Below, piece after piece: positions 34,130 through 46,439 of a stretch of DNA of 64,000 bases. Source of the stretch: Branchiostoma floridae. Its lineage: Eukaryota; Chordata; Leptocardii; Amphioxiformes; Branchiostomatidae. A model generated the notes under the pieces. It was given only the letters and a program-made list of their open reading frames with translations. It was not told the DNA's origin and did not search any database. The stretch spans positions 19,612,333-19,676,332 of the forward strand of contig NC_049988.1 in the NCBI RefSeq assembly GCF_000003815.2. The letters are read 5' to 3'. How positions within the stretch are numbered: position 1 is the stretch's first letter; every line of letters starts with the position of its first letter. The position numbers and the translations under genes are program-made.

Positions 34130-34725
34130 GTCTCTCTTTGCATCAAGGGGGCTGAATTGCGAAAAGCTTACAGTGGGCGGTGCAAAATCAGATGGGTCTG
34201 GAGCGGCTGCCATTTGGAGCTTGCTTAGGTGACCTTAATACTACAGTAATTGTCCCAGGTGTGGCCAAAGGAATGTTTTAATGCACTTACATCGAGACGG
34301 AACCCTACTTTTTTAAAAGAATAATAATACTTTATTGCACAACAATTGTATGGGGTACAAAGTATGGTATCTACATTACTACATTTCTATGATTAACTTA
34401 AGGCTTATCTAACTATATAAAAAATACAGGAGTTTTAGTATGGAATAAGTTTATAACAGTAGTGTGTTCTTTCACATGTGTGCTCGAGGTGTCGTTCTCC
34501 TCAAACACGGGACCTCCATTTCACGTCCTATCTGAGAACCGTCCATGGAATGTTGTTGCTCATTTTCGCCTTAGTGAAAAGAGAAAATTCATGTAAAGTG
34601 CATTTTCCATGTACGAGCACGACATCAGAGGGTATCAGGGGACTTGAACACGGGAACTTCGGGCTTTGAGCCAAACACCCGGAACCATTACACAACGCAA
34701 CACCATGTCGCCACTACGTATTAGG
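34130..34725 (-). mobile_element. SINE family 1, minus strand, probably interrupted
   Basis: 34140-34270 matches the tail region of SINE 1 in reverse (GGGGCTGAATTGCGAAAAGC, GGTGACCTTAATACTACAGT). 34485-34715 matches the head and body in reverse (CACGGGACCTCCATTTCACG; B box within GACTTGAACACGGGAACTTC). Between them, at about 34313-34470, lies a reversed retroelement-like tail (CTTTATTGCACAACAATTGT). Confidence 0.6.
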
Positions 34726-34949
34726 CTAAAGCCAGGCTTTTACCTTCTTAGTTGATAATGTTGCTTCCAGAGATGATGGTGATACAGAATGGTTTGCTAA
34801 AGTTGTTTTGCAGAGCTCACCATTTTAGAAGCTGTAAACAGTTCAATTTTTTTAGACAGGTGCAGTCCTTGAAGTAAGAGGACGCTTATTATTTCATAGC
34901 ATACTGCAGTCACAGTGACGTTTGGTTTTGAACTTGATGGTATCTGCAT

Positions 34950-35230
34950 CTGGTATAACCACTCTTCTGCATTTACATGTAAATAGCCGGTATTAACACC
35001 CTTTGGCGTAACACACCAGCTTCTATATCTATATCTATATTGAAAGTATAACCGCCCTTTGACGTAACACTCCAGTATTTTTATAGTCAATACATGCAGC
35101 TGCAATTAAGAAATATAAGAAATAGCAAACCAGCTTCAAGTAGGGGCACGCGGCGCAGCAGCAGCTGGTTATATTCCACTGAACAACCTCTAACAACTTA
35201 GAACTTTTGCATATCAAGCTGAAAGCGTTC
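34950..35230 (-). repeat. Minus-strand copy of the 56-bp-minisatellite dispersed repeat
   Basis: GTAACACACCAGCTTC, ATAACCGCCC and GCAGCAGCTGGTTATATTCC are reverse-complement matches to the repeat at 6462-6960. Only about two minisatellite units are present. Confidence 0.7.
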
Positions 35231-36107
35231 GATGCTATCTTAAGACGTTAATCCTACTGTACAAATGTTAATAAGGTTAATAATTGACCTTGTCCTTCGT
35301 CTTCCCAACATCTTCCCACGTACCAAATATCATGGCTATCCGTCCAGAGGCTCTTGAGTTATGCTGACAACAAATATCCGGCAATACACACACACACCGT
35401 GGCAGATAGACACACCCAAAACTATATGTCCATTTTTCAAGAAGATAATAATTCTGGTGCGGAAGCGTGGGCAGATGTAACCCCCCCCCCCCTTAAAACA
35501 ACGTATGGATAAGAAGCACGTACGGCGGTTGTGCCCTTGGCCTATCGGGTTAATCATGGGTATTTTCTAGAATTTCATGGTCGGTTCTTGGAAGCTGACG
35601 TCATCGTTAATATAGTCAATGACCTATTGACCAAAAGGTCTACAACACATTGCCGATAATTGGGTTTTTCTCATCTTTAGCAGTGTACTAGATTCATTAG
35701 TGAAAGTTTAGTTCTCCAGACTCTATAGACTCTTGGATATTTTGGGACAGCTGCTGTAAAAAAAGTGGCATAATTGGTCCCGTTCGCTGCATGGGTATTG
35801 AGTGAAGAACGTCTGGCAGTAAATTGGTATTTGTCTGGCCTATTTAAGTACTGTAAAAATCAGATTTGTACCTTGAGAAACAACTCAACAGAGTTAAATT
35901 AGGCTACCCTGTTATTTGAGTTTACCCTGAGTCTGCGAATAAGTCAGAACATACATAAAACTCAACTCGGATGTATAAAGACAAAATGTCCCCTTATTAG
36001 TTATGTATTCACTGATGCGGGCTATAGTCGAACTGCGGGTTTACGGTGATCGGTCAACTACACATGCCAATTTTAGAAAGAGACACATAGTTGACTGACC
36101 GATGGTA

Positions 36108-36360
36108 ATATCTTTCCTTTCCTTTCCCTTCCTTTCTTCCTTCCATCCTTCCATCCTTCCTTCCTTCCTTCCTTCCTTCCTTCCTTCCTTCCTTCCTTCC
36201 TTCCTTCCTTCCTTCCTTCCTCCCTTCCTTCCTTCCTTCCTTCCTTCCTTCCTTCCTTCCTTCCTTCCTTCCTTCCTTCCTTCCTTCCTTCCTTCCTTCC
36301 TTCCTTCCTTTCTTCCTTTCTCCCTCTCTTCCTTTCTTCCTTTCTTCCTTCATTCCTTCA
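36108..36360 (+). repeat. (TTCC)n microsatellite, about 55 units
   Basis: Nearly pure TTCC repeats with slightly degenerate edges. It is flanked by GACCGATGGTAAT and AATTGCCTGTCCCAAT, which are parts of the surrounding unit, so the tract grew inside one array unit. Confidence 0.95.
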
Positions 36361-38569
36361 TTATTCATTCGATAATTGCCTGTCCCAATAGAGAACTCCG
36401 GTCTTGGAATGACTTGTGACCATGAGACATGCCATATTGACAGTAGCTAAAATTTTCTTAACCGAGTGCATTACAGAAAAAGATCAAACTGTAAACTGGT
36501 GAGTGGCCGTTACAAAGTTAAGCTTTTACAAGAGACCGACTTTTCTCTCCAAATCACATGCTGTCGTAATTTGACTATGGAACTTGATATATAGAGACAG
36601 TCTAGACTGTCCCATTATTCTGTGACTCTGCCCTGATTGAGCATTGTAAAAAATTATCGGTCCTTACAAGTAAATGTATAAAATATTTTAAAAGAGACAT
36701 ATATCTGTCCGATCATTGCAATGGTAATTGTCTGTCGCACTAAGGTACTGTTATCATCATACGTACTGTCATGGAACCCTTAAATTGGAATCTGATTTGT
36801 CTATGAGACACGAAGTTATGACGATGGATATAATTGTTAAAAAGTAGCAGTTGGACCTCTCTGTAAACTGGCAAGCACAAAAACTTTTAAAAGATACAAA
36901 GAGAGACAATAAGTCATTACGATGCATATGGATATGATTGTTAAGATGTAGCACCGTTAAAAGTCGGAACTAACTGTAAAGTGGCAAGCACAAAAGCTTT
37001 TAAAAGAGACAAAGAGAGACAATAAGTCATTACGATGCATATGGATATGATTGTTAAAATGTAGCACCGTTGAAAGTTGGAACTAACCGTAAAGTGGCAA
37101 GCACAAAAGCTTTTAAAAGAGACAAAGAGAGACAATAAGTCATTACGATGCATATGGATATGATTGTTAAAATGTAGAACCGTTAAAAGTTGGAACTTAC
37201 CGTAAAGTGGCAAGCACAAAAGCTTTTAAAAGAAATAAAGCTTTCTGTCCCAATTATGAAGTCATAAATCGGACTACGCCCTTGGCATTGGATCCATATA
37301 ACGTATTTCGTTTCAAATATCACGTCATGACTGTATAAAGGTAGCATAATAATTGTAAATGTTGCTACTTGTAAACTAATGATTGGTGGTTTAAAATACT
37401 TTGAAGGAGGCAGCTTTCTTCTCAAATTACATAGTACTGCTGTCAAAACAAGCTTTTTCCATTTGAATTGGATTCATCTAACGTATGTGGCATAACGTCA
37501 TGAATATAGGTTCAATTGTGCCAATTTAGCACCATAACAAGTTGTGAACTAATGAGCAGACAATCTTTTAATACAGGCAGCTTTCTCTCTAAATTGGTAT
37601 AATTACAGTAAAGATTTGGAAGCAGCTTCATGTAACGGATGAGGCATAACAATATATATAGATTGAACTGTAAAATAAAACTAGCACTGCACCTTGAAAA
37701 GTTTAGTTGTAAAGTTGTGGTTTGGCAGCACAAATGCTTTAAAAGAGACACATCGTTTATCCGAATAACGAACTGTCTTCATTCAACAATGGACATAAAA
37801 AATAAATCTATCTACAAGGAATAGCGCCATGACAATAGATACAGGTATAATTGTCCAAAAGTTGAACTACAAGCAATCGACTCGCCATGCAAAAAGTTTT
37901 TACAAGAGGTAGGGTTTTCTTTCCAAATTACGTACTGCCATAATTAAGCTATAGCCTTGGAAATGGGTTATGCAGAGGGAATGTCTTGTTATTAGGTAAA
38001 TATGTGCTGATTTGGGACTGTACAAACTTTTATGATCAATCAAGTACATGTAAGAAATCCTTTAAAAGAGACATATGACAGTCTGACCAATGGTAATTGT
38101 CTGTCCCACTTACCTACTGCCATAACTACATTATGACTCTGTAATGTATTCTATGGAGACAAAACCTTATGGCATATAAAGTTCGGACAATTGGTATACA
38201 TTTATGCCCTAATTGAGTTTTATAAGTAGTTATACTTGGCCATTAGGCCTGTTATAGCTCAAGTTCAGAAACGTGGAATGAGAAATAACTGATGATTAGT
38301 AACCGCCTCTCCTGATCATGTCGAAAAAAATTGGACTTTGGCCTAATTATATCTTAGTAAAAATTGAACGCTGGCCCAGAATTGTCTCCCTCCAGACATA
38401 ACGTCATGCAATTCTGTACTGAGTACGCACGTAGCAGCTGCTCGACTGGTGATTACCTTGCCCAAGTAATTAACAAGCTTCCTGTTTAATACGCAATTGA
38501 ACTTGACCTGTAAGTCAAGCTCACAAACTTTAAATGATATATGTCTGGTTGATGGTTGGTTACTATTTC

Positions 38570-38740
38570 TTTAAATCGGGTAGGGAATTTCCCGAGCAGC
38601 CTCGTAACCCCTTGCTGAAGCTCGATGTTTCTAACTTAGAGAGAAGAGATGCTGCTACAGTGAGCGTAGTTGAGTGCCTAGAAGTGGCCAATGGCCTTGC
38701 ACTGAGCAAACCCGTGAAAAAAGTATCCTTAGTAGTAAGA
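38570..38740 (+). repeat. Dispersed repeat, paired with 46260-46435
   Basis: GTTTCTAACTTAGAGAGAAG, GATGCTGCTACAGTGAGC and CAATGGCCTTGCACTGAGCA recur with few changes at 46337-46430. The element is not named. Confidence 0.65.
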
Positions 38741-41524
38741 AAATTGAGCTTTGGATTGAGATTGACTTCCTCCAGACATATCATCATGGCAATAAGTAAT
38801 GCGTAGCATTCGTATGACCAAGTAGGTTAAAAATGGCAAGTTTTAGTGAACAGTTGAACTTGACATGTAGGCCTCTTATAGGTCAAGTTCACAAACTTTA
38901 ATGAGACATGTCTGGATAATAATTGGCGACTTTCTCTCCTAATTATATTTTGGCACAAACTGAACCTTGGCCCTGGAGTTGACCAAAAACATGCGAACGT
39001 ACGCCATGCCAATCGGTCATGAGTTCCTGGGTACTTATTGAAGTTTTATTCAGAGTTGAATATGACATATAGACCTCTATAGGTCAAGTTCACAAACTTT
39101 AAATTAGACATGTCTGGTCGATGATTGGCTACTTCCTCTCCTACTTATATATGGGTAAAAGGGAAACCTATTAATAATGAGTAAAATCCGTAAGACCAAG
39201 TACTTTGAAAATGGCCAGTTTTAATAAATAGTTGAACTTGACATGTAGGCCTCTTATTGGTCAAATTCACAGACTTTAAATAAGTCATGTCTGACCGACG
39301 GTAATTATTATTGGTAAGAAGATTGAACTTTGGCTTCGAGATTGACTTCCTTCAGACATAAAATTAGGATAATAAGTAATAGGGAGCATCCGTATGACCA
39401 AGTACTTTAAAAATGGCAAGATTTAGTAAACAGATGAACTTGACCTATGGGTCTCTTATAGATCAAGTTCACAAACTTTAATGAGACATGTCTGGATAAT
39501 GATTGGTGACTTTCTCTCCTAATCATATTTTTGTACAAATTGAACCTTGGCCCTGGAGTTGGCCAGAAACATTCGAACGTACGCCATGCCAATCGGTCAT
39601 GAGTTCTGCGGTACTTATTGAAGTTTTATTCAGAGTTGAATATGACATATAGGCCTCTCTAGGTCAAGTACACAAACTTTAGATGGGACATGTCCGGTCG
39701 ATGATTAATATGCGCTTCTCCTAATTTGAAAATGCTTGAGGCAAAGGTAGTTCCATATAGCCATTTTGATACTGTAGGTGTCTAGGGCACGGTATTGGGA
39801 GGCGGAGCCCATCCCTCTCCTTCCAGTGCCATTGACCTTCCCACCTGAAGTCAGGTGCCTTTATTTTTACAGCTAGATGGGGTGAGAAAAAGCATTGTAA
39901 AGGGAGGGCAAAGTTTCGGGCCAAACATCCTGCTGTTCCGCCACACGATTTTGTTAGAAATTGAACTTTGACCCTGGGATTGGCTATAGGGAAATTTGGC
40001 AACGTTTAGAATAAAAGTCTAGTAGAAGTTCATTGGCCTAGGAGTGAGCTGTCGGCCGCGGGATAGACTACAAAATGCTGACTGAAAACCCATAGTAACT
40101 TACTAGTTCCTATTTGGCGAAATTCTTCGTTTTTTTCCAGCTGACACGTCTGCCAGGAGACTAACTTGTCCAAGTAACTTTAAGTTTTACAGTTTTCAAC
40201 AGTTGAACATGGCCTTTTCGTACAACCCTGGGCTTGAGTAGCCACATGAAACACAGACACAAACTTACACAGGCCTCATGATCTGACATGAACTTTATCC
40301 TCGGCCACGAGCGAATGCCGAAAATAATGAAGAAAATAAAAATATAAGTAAAAAGAAAAGTTTTATATAAAGACTTGAACTTGACCTGTTTGCCTCTCAT
40401 AGGTCAAGCTCGGAAACTTTAAATGAGACATTTCTCTCCAATGATTGTTATCTTCCTCTCCTAATTGTATCTGGTTAAACTTGAACCTTAGCCCAGCAAT
40501 TGGCTTTCTGCACACATAATATATAACGTCAGAGTACGGCTGATAACTGTATTCAACAATCACTGAAACACACGTAGTGCGTAGCATCCGTACGGCCAAG
40601 TGCTTTAAAAAGGGCAAGTTTTATATAACGGGGTGAACTTGGCGCATTGGCTTCCAATAGGTCAAGTTCACAAACTTTAAATGAGACAGGTCTGCCCGAT
40701 GATTGTAAGCTTCCTCTCCTAATTCTATCTGGTTAAAATTGATCCTGTGTCCAGCAATTGGCTTCTGGATACATAATACTAAGTATAGAGCGTCAGAGTA
40801 CGACTGATAACTGTATCACCAAGTACTGATGCATACGTAGTGCGTAGCATCCATACGAAAAAGTTTTATATAACGAGTTGAACTTGGTGTATGGCTTCCA
40901 ATAGGTCAAGTTCAGAAACTTTAAATGAGACAGGTCTCTCCAATGATTGTTATCTTCCTCTCCTAATTCTATCTAGTTGACATTGAACTTGAGCCCAGCA
41001 ATTGTCTTTCTGCACACATAATATATAACGTCAGAGTACGGCTGATAACTGTATTCACCAAGCACTGAAACACACGTAGTGCGTAGCATCCGTATGACCA
41101 ACTACTTTAAAAAGGGCAAGTTTTATATAACGGGTTGGACTTGAATTATCGGCCTCCAATAGGTCAAGTTCAGAAACTTTAAATGACACATGTCTGTCTG
41201 ATGATTGTAAGCTTCCTCTCCTAATTCTATCTGGATAAACTTGAACCTTAGCCCAGCAATTAGCTTTCTGCACACATAATATATAACGTCAGAGTACGAC
41301 TGATAACTGTATTCACCAAGCACTGAAACACACGTAATGCGTAGCATCCGTACGGCCAAGTACTTTAAAAAGGGCAAGTTTTATATAACGGGTTGAAATT
41401 ACCTATGGACTTCCAATAGGTCAAGTTCACAAACTTTAAATGAGACATTTCTGTCCGAAGATTGTTAGCTTCGACTCCTAATTCTATCTAGTTGACATTG
41501 AGCCTGCATCTGTACGACCATCTA

Positions 41525-41886
41525 CAGTCAAACCTGTACAGTCAAACCTGTATTAGGGGCCACCTCTACAGAGGGGCCACCTGTCCATAGTGGCCACTTT
41601 TTTGTCGGTCCCTTGGGTATTTTATATACAAGTTGCCACCTCTATACAGAGGCCACCTGTCTATAGTGGCCAAATTTGTCCGGTCCCTTGAGTGGCCGCT
41701 ATAGACAGGTTTGACTGTATTAGGGGCCACCTCTACAGAGGGGCCACCTGTCCATAGTGGCCACTTTTTGTCGGTCCCTTGGGTATTTTATATACAAGTT
41801 GCCACCTCTATACAGAGGCCACCTGTCTATAGTGGCCAAATTTGTCCGGTCCCTTGAGTGGCCGCTATAGACAGGTTTGACTGTAA
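41525..41886. mobile_element. Tandem dimer of a MITE with CAGTCAAACCTGT ends
   Basis: The left end TACAGTCAAACCTGTATTAG mirrors the right end ATAGACAGGTTTGACTGTA. A 175-180 bp body (GGGGCCACCTCTACAGAGG ... GTGGCCGCTATAGACAGG) occurs twice head to tail, sharing the middle terminus near 41705-41722. On both sides the larger satellite array resumes. Confidence 0.8.
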
Positions 41887-42634
41887 CTGTATTCACCAAG
41901 CACTTAAACACACGTAATGCGAAACATCCAGACGACCAACTACTTTAAAAAGGGCAAGTTTTATATAACGGGTTGAACTTGACTTATTGGCCTCCAATAG
42001 GTCAAGTTCAGAAACTTTAAATGGGAAAGGTGTGTCCGATGATTGTTAGCTTCCACTCCTAACACTAGTAGGTTAAAATTGAACCTGATCCAAGCAATTG
42101 GCTAACTGCACACATAATATATAAACGTCAGAGTACGACTGATAACTGTATTCGCCAAGCACTGAAGCACACGTAGTGTGCAGCATCCGTATGACCAACG
42201 ACTTTAAAAAGGGCAAGTTTTATATAACGGGTTGAACTTGACCTATACTGGCCAATAGGTCACAATGTCAAAAACTTTAAAATGAGACATTTTTGGTTGA
42301 TGATTTTTAACTCTCCCTCCTAATTGTATCGGATGAAATTGAACCTGAGCCCTGGAATTTCTGCACACATGATATATAACATCAGAGTATGACTTATTAT
42401 TGTATTGACTATGTACTATGTAACAGGTCTAGGTTTGACCTGAGCTGTATTACTCCTGGTTAAATAAATATAGTGATAAGTGATAAGTACTGGAAAAATG
42501 TGGCCGTTGCCTTCACAATTAATCAGAATGTCATTATAAAATAATTGTTGAAGAGGCGCCTAAGGCTTTAAGGCATGCTATAAGGTCATTGGCGATTGGT
42601 GCAACTATCCTACTAAAGTATTGTGAGGTTGTAT

Positions 42635-42778
42635 TTGAACTTGTCAGCCAGCTGTGCGGCGGTCAAATGAGGACAGTGTTCGCCTTGCAGGCGGTACGTC
42701 GTAAGTTGAATCCTCGGCCAACGACTTTAGAATTAGTACATACTGTATTCTATGCTTTCGGCTTTTGGGGAAAATAGA
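42635..42778 (+). mobile_element. SINE family 2-like fragment, truncated
   Basis: A diverged tRNA-like head (GTTCGCCTTGCAGGCGGTAC, GTTGAATCCTCGGCC) followed by AGTACATACTGTATTCTATGC, which parallels the 23.8 kb copy. Confidence 0.4.
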
Positions 42779-43440
42779 GATGAGAGATGAGAGCTTTATT
42801 TTGGTTTTTGCAGTTTAATTAGTACATAAACTGAAATTCTAAACCAAATTACAATTGTGGGCGTATGTTCGCCCGAGAGTATCAGTCTTAAAAAAGTATC
42901 ATTATAAAACATTCATTATAAAATAGAGTTACATAATAAAAGACGTCAGCGTTTCGTCTTCCAGAGAACATTAGACAATTGTCATTGAGAGGAAATGAAT
43001 GTCTACAAGGTCTTGTTATACAGAGATGTTGCCTGATACAAAAACGACTTTCTAAGTCGCTCAGTGCGACACGCCGGTAGTGTGAGCTGGTTGCTGTTCC
43101 TAAGTGTGCGTCCAGTCTGCTGTTGCCTGTCACCCGTAACCATGTAGTGTAGCGGATGGTCACTGGCGCGCATCTGGTTGATAAGTGTCACTGCTGCTAC
43201 TTCGCGCCTGGACTGGGGTGTTGGCAGGAGGGAAGTCGTGCAGGAGGCATCACTGTTTCGGTGAATGATCCTCATGGCTCTTTTCTGTACTGCCTCGAGG
43301 GTGTTTGACTGTGAGATGGTACACCCAACGTACACAACGTTTGCATATTCCAGAACCGGTCTGATGAGGGTTGTGTACACTGTTGTTAAATCCTCAGCAG
43401 GCATACCATCTGCTTCAAGAGTATGGTTGTTAATTTGCAA
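42779..43440 (-). mobile_element. 5'-truncated non-LTR retrotransposon (reverse transcriptase C-terminal end)
   Basis: Minus-strand frame 43440-43003 (about 145 codons) contains TTVYTTLIRPVLEYANVVY followed by LEAVQKRAMRIIHR, the characteristic region after the reverse transcriptase core in CR1/Jockey-type LINEs ('LIRP.LEYA..VW' and 'E.VQ.RA.R.I'). The catalytic part is missing. Further along the minus strand come an A/T-rich 3' region and AATAAAGCTCTCATCTCTCA near 42796-42777, a likely 3' terminus with a short repeat tail. An old, dead copy. Confidence 0.8.
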
Positions 43441-43462
43441 TAAAGATTATTATTGTTAAACA

Positions 43463-43590
43463 AATACACCACTACCAGTGGGCTAGCCCCCTGATGTAGT
43501 GACTGCACAAAAGTTGTATGGCCCAAGGGCTTTGAATGCGGAGATGTGCGCCGCCCTTTGCATCATCTGGTATGGGAAGGGCATATATGT
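43463..43590 (+). mobile_element. SINE family 2 body fragment
   Basis: CACCACTACCAGTGGGCTAG, TGATGTAGTGACTGCACA and GCGCCGCCCTTTGCATCATC match the 3' half of SINE family 2 (compare 23936-24040). Confidence 0.65.
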
Positions 43591-44439
43591 TAACGTGTTA
43601 GTTGCATTCCGAACTTCGCACTTCAACAGTTCTACTTAACATCAGGTGATGGGGAATACAACATCGTGTTGTATTTGAGTTATGCTGTCTTCAACCGATG
43701 AAATACACATGTGAAATGCGCCTGAAGTTGACAAAATTTGTCATCCTGGAAGAAGAAATGTTAGAACATCAATTTCGACATCCGGATTCGAGTCCTGCCG
43801 TATTCTGATTGTTTACAGCAGTGTACCCGGCACGTTCAAGCGCATTTTAATTATTCGCTGGAAGCACGTGTGATTCATGTAGAGCCCAAGTGATGACATT
43901 AAACACGGAACAGTCAGGAACACCCGTATTGACCCATGTAAAAATTAACGATGCTTTGCGACGTTTCAGATTCACTCATTCATGTATCAATTCCCCTTTT
44001 GCGACTTTCAAAGCGCCACTTGATGCGATACAATTACCCTGACAAGAAACACTCGGTATAGTCTTACCATGTGGCGGTTTGGAACTCGCTACATCGGAAG
44101 CACCAAACTTAATAAGCGCCATATCATGCATACGCGTTACTGGTATAAATAATGAAAGCAATATACATGTACATATCTTGATGTTTCACCGCACCATGCA
44201 TTTATTTATTGCTTAGTTAGCTACAAGGCTTAGTCTAGTAAATCTTTGTACTGTACTTAATCAGGCTTTTGCATGTTTTGCAATTTACCGTTGGTTATAC
44301 ATATTAGCTCTTGAAATATAGCTAGCGCCATATCAAATAACGAGATCGGCAATGACGTTCAGTGTGGGGGAATGAGTTCAATATTTCTCAAGAAGATTAT
44401 TGGAAAGCTAGGTTTCTCTCAGACGATCCCCTCAGATAC

Positions 44440-44585
44440 GTCGATGACACCCCATACAAGTACCGTTTTCACTTACAAGAGGTTAACGGTGGTCACCGTG
44501 ATGCAGTTAGAAGTGAGCTATGAGACGTCTCCTGTCTCCTGAGAAAGACCGGTAACCACTTACAAGTGGCTCAGAGAGATGAGTG
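44440..44585 (-). repeat. Dispersed repeat, inverted relative to 57235-57385
   Basis: CACCCCATACAAGTACCGTT, GGTGGTCACCGTGATGCAGT and GAGACGTCTCCTGTCTCCTG are exact or near-exact reverse complements of sequence at 57235-57385. Confidence 0.8.
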
Positions 44586-45724
44586 TGTCAGACTCCATGT
44601 GTTGTGTTTTTCGATGGGTAACCAAGTATATTGGGTCATTCTTGGGTTCATGGGTCACCTCGCTTGGTGTTGACCTGGACGACCAGTGGCCCAAAATTGC
44701 CGTACACCCTAGGAATATGCAAGGAAAAGTGTAGTTTTACGTTATTTTGGACAAGAATATAACGAGAAAGTGAGTTGGGTGTATTGTTTCTACATGTCTG
44801 TCAAAGGCTAAGGTTTAGCAAACAGTGCAGATATGCCTTTTCTTCAAACCCTAGTCGGCCGTCGGCAGATGATCGCAGCTTTGAGGTCGGGTCCAGGGTC
44901 GGTTCGATCGGTAAACGTATAACCTTTACCGCTGTGTAACCTTACATCATTTCCCAGCGACCGTGACATAATTCGCCATACATTTTTTAGTAGCGGACGT
45001 TGTTGATAGAATCTGGACGTTTCTTGTACAGCTGCGCACAGAACTGAACTGCTAATGGTACTGTATTAAATCGCACTTTTTTTTGGGGGGGGGGGGCGAA
45101 ATGTGGGGTGGGGGGCGGCTTTGAACGTTGGTAGTATTAGTAATGTGATGTTATACCACCTAGACATCTTCGTACCAAAAATACCAAATGGGCAACACTA
45201 CACGCCCCTGTGACCCATATATAGCAATTGGGTCTCATGTGAAAAACTACTCTCTGCCAAGGTATCCATGTACAGTTAATACAGAAAACTTGGGATCCTT
45301 TGTCTTTCACTGTCTCATTCATTCACCTTGGTGTATTAATTTGCAGCCAGTAGATATATTCCCCATGTGGAGCCCTAATTAACATAACCAATCAATCATA
45401 ATATTTTTGACAGTTATGCATGGTTTACACGTAGCCTGACGTGATAGTCCAGGCCAGGTAGACAGGCCAGGTAGCCTGGCCTGGTAGACAGCCCAGCCTT
45501 TTAAGCGAACCCACTGTTTTCAGACTAGAGGTGACACAATGGCTATATTGTTCTTCACCTATTATTGTAAATCAAATAATAATAATTGCAATTAGCTGTC
45601 GGGCAAGAATTTGCAAGAAACCATAATAACATTATGATCTAACAGGACAACACCATAAGAAAAATTTGGTACCTTACTTTTCACTCACCAAGAATAGGGG
45701 TGGGTACAAAAAACGTTTTTTGCT

Positions 45725-45850
45725 TGTTAGACCGGTCCAGAAAAAACAGACCTGAAAAAATCAGTGGACCGGATGTTGGACCGATTCAGAAAAAACAGAC
45801 CTGAAAAATCAGTGGACTGGATGTTGGACCGATTCGAAATGAACAGATTA
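45725..45850 (+). repeat. Short tandem duplication (about 54 bp unit)
   Basis: CAGAAAAAACAGACCTGAAA followed by ATCAGTGGACCGGATGTTGG occurs twice in a row, with a partial third unit. Confidence 0.75.
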
Positions 45851-46439
45851 TATCGGCAGACGTTCACATGTTTTGGGGCTTACAGATCCAAGAAAAGAAC
45901 GACAGTGAAGTAGAGAGTTGATAGTCATTTTTACCGAGCTTCTACAGTCAAACTTGGTCTAAAACAGAGGCAGTTAGTGTTGTTGACATACAGAATTTTT
46001 TTTTAAATGCATATGAACGTCCAAATAGAATCTTTCGTTGCAAAAATGGACCACTGTTTTGAGTCGCCCATTCATTAGTTTTCACAGATAGGTGCGGACC
46101 TGTACCTGATCCTCTAGACCTGAACCATACCTGTACCTTAATTTTCTGTACCCACCCTAAACCAAGAACGACTATACACATGTGTTATCTCAACATCTGA
46201 AGCAAATTAGTCAAAACACATAACTCCAGGTGGGAGTGGATCAAACCATTCTGGTTAGAATGGGGAAGGGAATTTCACAAGCAACTCGTAACCTCTGCTT
46301 CGCCTATTGAGTCAGTGAGTCAAACTAGCTCCACAATGTTTCTAACTTAGGGAGAAGAGATGCTGCTACACAGCCTACAGTGAGCATAGTTCAGTGGTCG
46401 ATGGCCTTACACTGAGCAAACTCGTTTGAAAAAAAATGG

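Larger units (their letters stand above)
35950..42410 (+). repeat. Large array of diverged related units (about 113-259 bp)
   Basis: Units share a core of ACTTTAAATGAGACATGTCTG or CTTTTAAAAGAGACA, then a GATGATTG or GGTAATTGTCTGTCCC word. Subarrays differ: about 113 bp spacing at 36.87-37.21 kb (four GGCAAGCACAAAAGCTTTT copies), about 200 bp at 38.9-39.7 kb and 243-259 bp at 40.4-42.3 kb. Many units of the last two subarrays hold a hairpin around GGTCAAGTTC. A (TTCC)n tract and a MITE dimer interrupt the array. No gene is seen inside. Confidence 0.75.

Noticed and set aside
36054-36419. Proteins made of KEGR or FLPS repeats
   Set aside because: Translations of the (TTCC)n microsatellite.
45076-45095. 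G homopolymer (and C homopolymer near 46991)
   Set aside because: Simple runs, prone to sequencing error; no structure around them.
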